DNA from: Zarea fungicola
Taxonomy: Eukaryota; Ascomycota; Sordariomycetes; Hypocreales; Cordycipitaceae
Length of the DNA stretch: 63,780 nt
Assembly: GCA_900169235.1 (NCBI GenBank)
Contig: FWCC01000163.1
Location: 1-63,780, forward strand
Reading direction: 5' to 3'
Below, one piece after another: positions 44,790 through 54,622 of the stretch. Each line of letters begins with the position of its first letter. Positions within the stretch are counted from its first letter, which is position 1. The notes beneath the pieces were generated by a model. It searched no databases. It had not been told where the DNA came from and was given only the letters and a program-made list of their open reading frames with translations. The position numbers were made by a program, and so were the translations under genes.

Positions 44790-45737
44790 CGCGTGTCGAT
44801 CATATCGCGCGCAGCGCGAGGCTATTAGAGACAATCGTATCTACGACGTCTTGGGTGCTGTTTACCTGGTGCAAAGACGAATTGGGATGACCAAGGAGAA
44901 GCTTGAACCAAATTGAGGCTTCCCGACAAGGCTTAGTGTTTGAGGGCTTGATGAAGCAGTGGGGCCTGAGAAACAGGTACGTACATACGGTACTAACCTA
45001 CTAGGTACTACCTAGGTACCTAGGTACNNATCCCATATCTGCTTGACAAATAACCTAGAGGTAATAGTGGATGTGCCAGTGCCGGTTCAGCGCTGAGGTA
45101 CATCTGTAGCTGTGTAAGCTTCTGCTCCCAGAAAGCGGTCGAGCCCGGACTCGTGACCGCTAAACCGCACGGCTATGCCGCCTTCAGCACCGCTCAGGTG
45201 ACCATCATCAGTTGCACAGGCTGTGAGCCACTGTAACTTCCCCGCTGTAGCGCGTTGCTCGTCCACTTACCTGAAGCCCCAGGAGCAAACGCCTAGAGTT
45301 CACCAAACACTGCCACTACCGTACCTTTTCCAATTTAGCCTTTTTATTGCCAGATTCGACAACCCCGCCAAAAAAATCAATCGTGCCCCGCGTCGGACCC
45401 AAAAAGAAAAGTAGAGGCCCAGCAGAAACGGCCCAGCTGGCTTACCTTCGGCTCTTGCCTCAACCAGCCGCTCGAGGGGTTTCCGCATTTAATTCCAATT
45501 CAAATTTAAAACGGAGTAAATCCTTTCTCATCTCCTGTTCCTGTGCATCCTCACTACCTGCCAAATATTATACATTCGTGGCTCACCAGCAACTCGATTG
45601 CGAGGAGCTCAACGAACCCCGCCACAGGTGTCATCGTTGGCTAACAGGACACACGAACACACGACTCGCCGACATCTTCCAACGGCAAAATACTTGACAC
45701 AGCAGCCTAGCTCATTGCGGTTGAAATTCGATTCGAG
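44790..45737. other. Divergent promoter region LeuRS / MET12 with a 2-base gap
   Basis: About 0.95 kb between divergent start codons. It contains a TACCTAGGTACC palindromic tract at 44990-45027 that runs into two N at 45028-45029, so the repeat length is uncertain. Frames at 45223-45697 lie in what is probably the MET12 leader and look non-coding. Confidence 0.5.
44990..45029. repeat. TACCTAGGTACC palindromic repeat ending in NN
   Basis: Overlapping copies of TACCTAGG/CCTAGGTA over 38 bases, then NN. The repeat is self-complementary, which may explain the unresolved bases. Confidence 0.7.
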
Positions 45738-47762
45738 ATGGAAAAAATCACAGACAAGATCGCCGCTCTCCCGGCCGATGGCGAGTACTTCTCGCTCGAG
45801 TTCTTCCCGCCCAAAACAGCCATGGGCTTCTCCAACCTCCGCGATCGATTGCACCGCATGGAACAGGCGCTCCGGCCGCTCTTTGTCAACGTCACATGGG
45901 GTGCTGGAGGCACAACAGCTGAAAAGTCCCTCGAGTTGGCTGAGCTATGTCAGAGGGAGCTGGGGATGACGACTTGTCTGCACCTGACATGTACCAACAT
46001 GAGCAGGAAGCTCATCGACAAGGCGCTGGAGGATGCCAAAGCTCTCGGCATCCGCAACATTTTGGCCCTTCGAGGCGATCCTCCACGCAAAGAAGAATAC
46101 CGCACTGCCGAAGACTCAGACAATGAGGGTGGCGAAGACTTTGTCTGGGCCATTGACCTAGTCAAATACATTCGCAAGAAGCACGGTGACCACTTTTGCA
46201 TTGGTGTCGCTGCGTACCCAGAGGGTCATGCAGATGAGAGTCATCCACTCGGGCAGTCTCTCGAACATGATCTTCCTTATTTACTTGACAAGGTTCAAGC
46301 CGGTGCCGACTTCATCATGACGCAGTTGTTTTTTGACATTGAAGCATACGAAAAGTTTGAGACGGTACTTCGTGAGCACCCCAGTGGTGTCTTCAAGACC
46401 ATCCCCATCATGCCTGGTCTGATGCCCATTCAGAGCTTTTCCATGATTAAGCGTACAACGAAGCTTAGCCACGCCGGAATGCCCGCGGCTATCTTGGATC
46501 GTCTCACAGCTGTCAAGGGTGACGACGAGCGCATCAAATCCGTCGGCGTCGATATTCTCAGCGAGCTGGTCGAGCAGGTCCGCACAGTCAAGCGCAAGAC
46601 TCCCGGGCCTAAGGGCTTCCACTTCTACACCCTCAATCTCGAAAAGGCAGTCACCTTCATCCTCGAGCGGACCAGTCTCATCCCCGACGAAACCACGGAA
46701 GAGGCCGTTATCGATGACCCCACCTCTAGGCCCTTCCTGCAGGTCAACGGCCATGCCATCTCTCGTCCACGAAGCCACTCGCGCTCCTCGAGGCGACTCT
46801 CGTCCGTCGGCTCTGACCCTCACAACCGCGTCATTGCAAGCAGCGGCCGCCCTGCGAATCTCGAATGGGAGGCCACAGGCCAGGAAGCCGGTGTCCGCGC
46901 TGACCAAATCAATGCCCGCGCAAACACACTAGCCATCTCGGAAGGTGAGGGTGCCCTTGGCCGCGAGGCAACCTGGGATGATTTCCCCAACGGCCGCTTT
47001 GGTGACTCGCGATCCCCCGCGTACGGTGAGATTGACGGCTACGGTGTCAGCCTGCACATGTCCGTCACGCAAGCCGTCAGGCTCTGGGGCTACCCAGCCA
47101 CCAAGCAGGACATCAACGACATGTTTGTGAAGCATGTCCGCGGTGAGTTGTCCGCCTTGCCCTGGAGCGAGGAGGAGCTCCTCGCCGAGTCGAGCACCAT
47201 CACGCCTCATCTCGCCGCCCTCAACAGCAAAGGCTGGTGGACCGTCGCCTCGCAGCCCGCCGTCAACAGCACTCGCTCCAACGACAAGACGTTTGGCTGG
47301 GGCCCTGCGAACGGCTTTGTCTTTCAAAAGGCATTTTTGGAATTCTTCATCTCCTCAGTTGATTGGCAAATGCTTAAAGAAAAGCTGACGCAGCTTGGCG
47401 TCCGGGAATTTGTATGCTATTATGCTGGAAATGCCAAAGGCGACTTTTTGAGCTCCGACAACGCAGGCACTGCAGCGGCTGCAGCGAACACCACAATAAG
47501 CAGCAACAGCAGCACTAATGCCGTGACATGGGGCGTTTTCCCTGGCAAGGAGATTGTGACGCCCACGATTATCGAGGAGGTGTCGTTCCGGGCATGGTCT
47601 GAAGAGGCCTTTGGCATCTGGGACGAGTGGTCGCGTGTGTACGGCAAGGGTTCGGACAGCGCGAAGCTGCTGAGTGGCATCCGCGACGACTACTGGCTGG
47701 TTAATGTGATCCACCACGACTTTGTGGACCAACAAGCTCTGTGGGATGTCCTGCTTGATTGA
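45738..47762 (+). CDS. MET12: Methylenetetrahydrofolate reductase, Met12 type
   Basis: Single-exon gene of 674 residues. The enzyme reduces 5,10-methylene-THF to 5-methyl-THF, the methyl donor for methionine synthesis. What is seen: an N-terminal TIM-barrel catalytic domain (about 1-310) with FSLEFFPPKT, VTWGAGGTTAEK, HLTCTNM and NILALRGDPP; a low-complexity linker (about 330-400, RPRSHSRSSRR); then the eukaryote-specific regulatory domain starting ATWDDFPNGRFGDSRSPAYGE, with FGWGPANGFVFQKAF and VTWGVFPGKE. The WGAGGTTAEK and GFHFYTLNLEK forms match the yeast Met12/S. pombe Met11 branch rather than Met13, so a second, Met13-like enzyme is expected elsewhere in the genome. A Ser/Asn/Ala run near residue 580-595 is a loop insert. 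Start ATG 45738 fits the family. Confidence 0.96.
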   Translation: MEKITDKIAALPADGEYFSLEFFPPKTAMGFSNLRDRLHRMEQALRPLFVNVTWGAGGTTAEKSLELAELCQRELGMTTCLHLTCTNMSRKLIDKALEDAKALGIRNILALRGDPPRKEEYRTAEDSDNEGGEDFVWAIDLVKYIRKKHGDHFCIGVAAYPEGHADESHPLGQSLEHDLPYLLDKVQAGADFIMTQLFFDIEAYEKFETVLREHPSGVFKTIPIMPGLMPIQSFSMIKRTTKLSHAGMPAAILDRLTAVKGDDERIKSVGVDILSELVEQVRTVKRKTPGPKGFHFYTLNLEKAVTFILERTSLIPDETTEEAVIDDPTSRPFLQVNGHAISRPRSHSRSSRRLSSVGSDPHNRVIASSGRPANLEWEATGQEAGVRADQINARANTLAISEGEGALGREATWDDFPNGRFGDSRSPAYGEIDGYGVSLHMSVTQAVRLWGYPATKQDINDMFVKHVRGELSALPWSEEELLAESSTITPHLAALNSKGWWTVASQPAVNSTRSNDKTFGWGPANGFVFQKAFLEFFISSVDWQMLKEKLTQLGVREFVCYYAGNAKGDFLSSDNAGTAAAAANTTISSNSSTNAVTWGVFPGKEIVTPTIIEEVSFRAWSEEAFGIWDEWSRVYGKGSDSAKLLSGIRDDYWLVNVIHHDFVDQQALWDVLLD

Positions 47763-48601
47763 GTTGAGTTTTGGCTGGAGGGCAATGAGGATGGCTTTGT
47801 GAGTTAATAAGGAACGAGAGATACCAAATATTTTATCTATAGAGAGAAGCGTCGCTGATCTTTGGGGGCTGAACAATTACAAAAAAGACATGGTGATTTT
47901 CAACAAAATGGAACCTTACTGCCGCAAACCAACAATGTTTCATGAGTTAGAAGCAGTAGAATGCACTGCATTGTCCGTGTCGTGTCCCTGTGTATCTTGC
48001 TGAATGGACTCCTTGACATTAAGTAGTAGAAAAGTAAAACCGGAGCAAACTGAAGAAAAGTAAATCCATAAACTATCTAAGTCATGCTCAACGCCTGTAT
48101 TCGTATAGCCATTCTATCTTTGTTCTCTGTTCTTTCCCAATCGTCACTGGTTTGTGTGCAGTATCGGAGTCCATTTCCTCGCAATTGCGACTATGTTAGA
48201 ATGAAGATGCAACGAGAGATGACAGAGAAAACAGAGGAAAGAAGAAAAGAGCAAAGTGTCGAGTACGTACATAACTAACGGAACGAAGAATACCAGAAGC
48301 CAGGAACTCAAAAATGAAAGGCGGGCAATCACACCATCTCAGAAACAAAACTATGGGTATAAAAATCCGGGGAAAATAAAGCAGCAATGGATATGGATGA
48401 AGATTCTCATAACTTCCTTTTCTCTCTCTAGTGAGAGATAATGCAAAATGGGAAAGAAGAACGACATGAAACAAAACCTGACTTCCTTTTCGTCAAGACC
48501 AGAAGCAAAATTAGTAACAAGCAAGGCAAGACTAGCACATCTTTGTGCTTTCTTGCGGAAAATTTCATAGGATGATACAAATCCTCGGTCATCATCAACA
48601 C
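47763..48601. other. Convergent intergenic region MET12 / unknown nuclear-type gene
   Basis: About 0.84 kb between convergent stop codons, A-rich on the plus strand at 48200-48400. No gene is supported; it probably holds the two 3' UTRs. Confidence 0.5.
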
Positions 48602-50083
48602 TTAAAATTCCCCTTCTACCTCGTCATCGTCATCATAGAGTCCGCTGTGCGCTGACCTGGTGAAGAGGGATTCATCCACGGTACTGCCAAAATACGCATC
48701 AGTGCCAGTCTTGTTAAACGCATGGTGGCCAAACGGCGGTGGCGGTTGCTGTGTAGTGGCAGCAACAGTAGTAGTTGCGGCAGAGACATTTCCAAATATA
48801 GACGACATGGGTTGCACTGAAGGCGGGGCCCGAATCGTGCTCGTAGTCGCACCATGATGTGCCGCAAACATAGATGACGGTCTGGCACCGCTGCTGTTGC
48901 TGGTGTGGCCGTTATGGCTGGTACCAGTTCTTGGGTCGAACATGGGCTGTGCGCCGTAGCATCCGGGCGTTTCAACCTCAGACTCGCTCGTCTGGGCGAG
49001 ATGAGCTGAGGTGTCAGCGACTGTAGCACTAGCCCTGGCAGCAGCGGCACGAGCTGGCGTCCCGTTCTTCTGGCCAGGGCGCACAGCCGCGGCAGCTGTA
49101 GGCCTGCTTGTTATTATCAACGCGTCCGTCTTCTTGGGCCGCTTGGACGGCGTCTCGTCCATCTCGCTCCAGTTTTGGGCTGAAGACTCGCCGTCGTCCG
49201 AGTCTGCGTCCGACTCAATCTTGACAACGGATGTGGATGAGGCGCGGTGCTTCATGCTGGCTCCGCCTCCGCCCGTGGTTGGCGTGTCCAAGTTGCGCTT
49301 ACGCGACGTCTTCGGCGTTGAGGTTGGTGTGAATGAGGTACCACCAGTGCTTGCACTGCTAGTACCGAGATCAAGACAAGTGGATGGGTCGCCACCGCTC
49401 TCGACAGTCGAGCGCATCCGTTGTGCGTCCTTCTTGATGGATCTGAACTGGAACTGGATGCCATCGGCAGTTGATTGGCCAAAGTACTTGGCAATATCTA
49501 AAATGCGAACACAATTGTTAGCAACGGCCGGGGTTAAACAGAAAAAAGATGAATGCAAATAATGGGCAAATGTAGGTGGCAAGTAGCCTCTTTGTCTCCT
49601 CGAAGAAAAGCCAAGATAATGACCAAGGAAAGCAAAGCCAGATGAGCGTACTATTCTTGTCCACGGCACCGACAGCTTTGGGCAGGACAGTTTCGTCTGC
49701 AGTAAGGTGTTTCATATCAAGATTGGCTTTGCGGCCGGCGATGATAATTTCGGACTGTGCCTTGATGTGTCTGAAGCGGTGATTGGCGGCATGCTCCGTC
49801 ATGTCCGAGCCATAACAGGCGGCAATCTCTGCCAAGCAACAGTCAATGTTTGATCCCGTACCTCTCTTTAGCTGATGATGCGGGTATAGACGCAGAAAGT
49901 CCACATATTTGTGACGAGACGAAATTGAAGCAAGCAGGAAAACTGAGGCAAGAGAAAATATACACATATATTACCTTTGTAGTTCCATTTTGTGGATGGG
50001 TGGGCGGCGACAATGGCGCGAACCAAACGAGCTTGCGCCTCGTAGGATTTATAATTTGCTTTAGAAGATGTGGAAGTCATCAT
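48602..50083 (-). CDS. Unrecognised nuclear-type protein with small conserved N-domain
   Basis: Three exons on the minus strand, 50083-49975, 49828-49652 and 49497-48602, joined in phase (both introns after codon position 1), give 393 residues. Introns are GT-AG with 146 and 154 nt. Residues 1-130 look folded: SYEAQARLVRAIVAAHP, EIAACYGSDMTEHAANHRFRHIKAQ, then IAKYFGQSTADGIQFQFRSIKKDAQRMR. Two helical segments with this 'Y-G-x-D-M-T / F-G-x-S-T-A-D-G' pattern look like a repeated helix-turn-helix or Myb-like unit, but I cannot name the family. The remaining 260 residues are disordered (Ser/Thr/Ala/Pro/Gly-rich) with a basic KTSRKR and RPKK stretch that suit a nuclear protein, and end in DDDDEVEGEF. 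A DNA-binding regulatory role is inference. ATG 50083 and ATG 50080 are adjacent; either could be used. Confidence 0.8.
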
Positions 50084-51635
50084 GCTGGAATCAGTTGTTA
50101 GTAAACAAATTCTCACGTTGAATGTAGATAGAGCCGCACAAGATGATGTGATTTCTTGAAATGCCGAAGTGGGATGTTGAAGCTTGGGGGTTGGGGGAGT
50201 GGCTAATGGCGGGAAAGGATGTAAGAAACAAAAAGTGGAAAGTAGATGAAGTTTCAATCAAAGAATTGCACCTGCGTGGCTTCTGCTGGGTATGTTGGTG
50301 ACTTGTAAACGGGATGTTGTGAGAGGGCAGATGGATGTGCGTTGGGTGAAGACTCTTCGCGTGGCAGTTGGCAGCAGTTTAGATCCTTTTTTGCAGCTGC
50401 CGCTGCACGGCTGAAAGATCAGGCAGCAACTTGACTTGGAAATTGATAGCAAGATCGCCAACACCGCTTTGATTGGAAACATTCCACACTGGCCTTGTCA
50501 ACTGAGAGACGCAGCGAAATGACGGAAGCATGTTGCAGCAACGAACACAAACAACAGAAGAGGCATATACTTACCTAGAGAGAAAATATACAGAAGGCTA
50601 GACAACGGGAATATCATAAAATGCGGCGAGAGCCGGCAGTTACAAAACGAAATGTTGTATCGAACAAGAAATCTCGGACAGCTTGAAAAGCAGCGGCTTT
50701 AAGAGGGTCGAGATCCTCGTTTATCCCCTTCTTAGGTTATGGAGCTCAAACAAACCCAATTTCGTGGTGCAGAAACGTGAGATTGCTTCCTTTGACCCCC
50801 AAGACCCAGAGAAGCCAAAAGGGTAAACTGGGTAGCAAGCTAGGACGGCTCGTCACGCGACGGCATCAACAGTTTGATCGTCTTTAGTGGCGGCGGAGGG
50901 CGAAAAGTATCTTTCTTGAATATGGGGAAAAGTGAATGGCGTTGAAACGAATGGAAAGTTTTCTCCAACGGATTAATAGGCGAGGGGGCTTTGCAAGGCC
51001 GGAATCTACTCGATGGATAGAGAAGAGGCAGCTTAGCAGTATAGAGCTTGTTCGGGAGAGATGAAAGTGAGGTGGCTGGGATCTCTGTGTCGCGGAGTTT
51101 GTTGGTGCAGTCGAGATAGAAGGGTACCAGAGCTTTGCGCCGCACACGCACCATGACATAGTAAAAGTCGTCGGAAATTCGCAGATATAAACTGAAAACT
51201 GAGATTATTTGCATTACAAGGTTAAATTAAGTTCTATCTGATGCATGTATCCCGTAGTACGCCATTATGTGCCAAGTTCATTGCGGGCGCCTAAAGTCCC
51301 GCCATAGCAGCTACTAACGCCCTGCTCACTGAAACTGAGAACGCCAAAAGTTCACCCCTAACCACCAACCTGACACTTTCTATAATCATCATGGGTAGTT
51401 TATACCAAAACAAAAAAAAAATTAAACAAGGGGGGTACATAAAAAAAATTACCCACCAGGGCCCAATACCAAAGACGCCGACTTGTTGATTACAAAAGTA
51501 TATGTTTCATCAGTGGTTTTTTTCTGTTGCGAAAATCACAGTCTCAAATGATGCACAAATATGCTGGTGAAGACAACGGGAGTTTGGGGCAAGATGCCGG
51601 CCTGCTAGAACAGGTCGACAGTCCGCGGGGAACTT
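50084..51635. other. Intergenic region between two minus-strand genes
   Basis: About 1.55 kb. The part next to 50083 should hold the promoter and leader of the preceding gene. Frames at 50840-51214 (minus) have no recognisable domain. No gene is supported. Confidence 0.5.
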
Positions 51636-52768
51636 CTATTCCGCGTCGTCATCGCTAAAGGGGGCCGGCCGTCTTGTAGGAGTGAGGCTTCTTGTGGGCG
51701 CATGCATCGACGGTTTGTAGTCTGACTGATCCCAGTTGTTGTTATCCTGCATCTGGTACTGATGGCCGTTGCTGTTGCAATTGTTGCTGCTGCTGCCGCC
51801 AAATGATGGCGCGGATTGAAGAAGCTGGGCGCCGGCCTGAGTCTCGAAGAGAAAGTACTGGAGGCCAAGAAGGCAATCGCAGCCAGCCTGGAAGATACCG
51901 CAGACCTTAAAAGCCCACGGAATTTCGGAGGTGGAGGTGAAGAACCAAATCATCTTCATGGCGTCACCGATGAGCCAGCTCGCGAGGACAGAGAGGCGAA
52001 ACCCTTTGCAAGCGCGGGTCTGGGTGTTGGCGACGATTTGCGGCAGAGGTAGGGTGGCTTCCACTGAGAGACCCACGACGCCAATCATCTCAGAGTAGAA
52101 GCCGTAGAAGGAGTGTATCGGTGCGAAAATAAGCTGGAGGACGCATAGTGCGAGGACAAAGTACATGATGAAATGCCAGTAACTGCCATCTTGGTTAGCC
52201 ATGATAAAGGAGCGGGACCCCAAGGTGGGAAGGGCCGAACATACGGCTTGGCAGACTTCCACTGCCAAAAGTTGTATGGACGCTCAAAGTTCATAATAGC
52301 CTCGACGAAGCCCTTGTTATGAGACTGCATGCCATTGAACGGCTGACTCGAGTCGCCTCCCTTGGAGGATGGGCTGGGGCGGTTGTCGAGGGCAATTTTC
52401 AACAGAGCCATCATCATGGCGACCATGATGAGGGACTGGACAAGAAGACTAGTATCGTATCTCGCACCGGGCCAGTAAAAGATACTATAAGGAGGATGTC
52501 AAAAGTTAGCGGACTGCAAACGCAACACAAAAAAAATAGGCCTGGTGGTTCGGCGATGCGAGATAGTCGGAGGGGAGGCGGCCATGTCGCGCAAGATGAC
52601 GTACCGAAGAATGGAAGCGACGAGCATAATCAGCGGGATGTCAAGCGAGAATCCAGCGCTTGACTTGCTGCGGTGCATCGCGAGAGCCTGGTCGCCATAG
52701 GAGAGCACCGGCGACAACGCGATGAAGAGGGGGGCGAGGAAGCCGATAAAGGAGGTGAAGAAGCTCAT
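51636..52768 (-). CDS. ANY1: PQ-loop membrane protein, Any1/SLC66A2 type
   Basis: Three exons on the minus strand, 52768-52605, 52484-52245 and 52182-51636, give 316 residues. Introns are 120 and 62 nt, GT-AG, and phase is kept by split Arg and Pro codons. What is seen: about seven hydrophobic segments; a first PQ-loop-like motif (VLSYGDQALAMHRSKSSAGFS, with Asp where Pro is usual), the segment SILRIFYWPGARYDTSLLVQS, and a second canonical motif LPLPQIVANTQTRACKGFRLS. The last ~90 residues are a Gln/Asn/Ser/Pro-rich cytosolic tail ending in acidic DDDAE. This layout matches yeast Any1 and human SLC66A2 (PQLC1), endomembrane proteins linked to phospholipid asymmetry and flippase balance; that role is from the family, not the sequence. 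It is only distantly related to the cystinosin gene at 40.6 kb. Confidence 0.88.
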
Positions 52769-54600
52769 CGTTTGCCCTGTACTGGCGGAAAGGCCGGGAT
52801 CCTTGGATGGAAGGGTAGTTGCTCAAGAGGTTGCGAAAAGGAGCCGCAGACGGAGAGACGAGAAGCTCAAATTAAGGCAGGAATGCAAGAAAATGAAACC
52901 AATGGCTGAATATGGAGAACGAGAGCGATGCCAATGGACAAGAAAGAAAAAGAAGAGTCAGTCGATGTCAGCGTAAAAAGCCTTGGTGTTGTGTCGTGTC
53001 AGTGCAGCAGGGGGTGGAAGGGATCGACACTGAAGGAGTTTAAAATTGGGCGGCAGAAAAATAAAAGGGACCACTAACGATGCCACAGCTCTTGTTGGCA
53101 AATTTTGCAAGCAATCCGGGTGAGGTGTATTATTATGAGATATACCTAATTAACTTGAACGAAAAGAAATAGCAATAAATAGGAGTGGATTGAAATCAAT
53201 TCGTTAATTATTTCTAACTACTTGAATGACAGTCATGTATTTTGTATGTACATACTCCCTGTCCTAACTTGGTCTTATCTTATCAGTGCGGTGAACAAGC
53301 AATGACAAGGTGGTGCACGGGTGTACCAATTAAATCTACCAGCCACGCGACAGTGGCCGGGGCATCTAGATTCGTGCCAAGCAGGGTCTCGGGTAGTTTT
53401 TCTTATTTCTTGTTCTTCTTCTCATGGAGCGGATGCCTACCCGGCATCTTTCTTGCTACATTTGATCTTGTGTATTTGTTCTGGCCAAGAATTGAGGGCG
53501 TCTGAGTCAACAGAGAAAGGGGGAAGCCACGGAATGCAAAACTATCAATGTTGTGACCCTCAACGGCGACAGAGCGCATCCCTTGTCGTTCGCTTTGCAT
53601 TGGCTGGCAGGTCTTTGTCTAGACATGCGTGCGTTGAACGGAGCGAGTACAACCGAGCAAGCCTACATACACTTTCATCAGCATCGATCGATGTTTCATT
53701 ACATACTCCAGTTTTATTGCCACTCTCTTCACTACCATCACTCCCACGCTTCCACAGAGAGCTCGCCGAGGCGCGCAGGCATTCCGCAGGCATTGCCCAC
53801 GGGCACGTCTAGTAATTCCATCCACTCATCATAAATGACCTGTCAATACAGTGTGTACTACCTGGCACTTACATTCTTGCATTTCCAAGTATGGTGGTGC
53901 AGGCTATAAGCTAAAGGAGAAGCCAGCGTGGCGCGGAGCCAGTATGTACGGCGCATTCGCTGGTGGAAAGTATATTCGACAGCGTTAATACGGTGTGGAA
54001 AAATTGTCACTGTTTCAAAGCTTCAGAGTAAGACTGTAGTGGTCTGTCGGATACTGTCAACACCCATCGAGTAGGACCACTCCTGAACTCATGGTCGGAA
54101 AGACGCCATAGCCGGTTGCGCGTATCTACCAGAAAGCGACACTCTCAAAACATCTTAACTATTGAGGTCCATATAATTGAACTTGAAGTTATGGTGATTT
54201 GCCGTTTTCTCTGGGTTGGTATAATCCACTCACGATGGATTTGCGCAGGGCCGTTTACGTAGGGCAAGTCGGAAACAAAATCTTCAAATATCCACCCCGG
54301 AAGAGCTGCTACTTCCATCAAATTGATAACGGTTATTTTTTTCTCCGTGTACCGTTCTGATTTATTATTTCATTTATCCCTTGAAGGCCTGGATATATGA
54401 CACAGTAGATGCAGAACTATAGTTGCGGCTGCAAATCATCCAGGCTTTGCACTGCGTGGTCTTCTTTTTTAGTTGTTTCGCAAATCGCGTTCTTTTTTAG
54501 ATTAATGAACTCGGCATGAAGCGGCCAAGCATTTTATAGGTCTCTTTTTCTTCTGGAAACTGCCCGTCAGTGAGTTTGCCAACGAGTGTAAAGAAGTATT

Positions 54601-54622
54601 CCCCCCCCCCNNCCCCCCCCCC
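54601..54622. repeat. C10-NN-C10 homopolymer with gap
   Basis: Ten C, two N, ten C. The real tract length is unknown. Confidence 0.9.

Noticed and set aside
46281..46907. Long minus-strand frame (208 codons) opposite MET12
   Set aside because: It is an antisense shadow of a well-supported GC-rich gene and has no domain.
50840..51214. 124-codon minus-strand frame between two minus-strand genes
   Set aside because: Overlaps another frame of similar length in the same DNA; neither has a domain.
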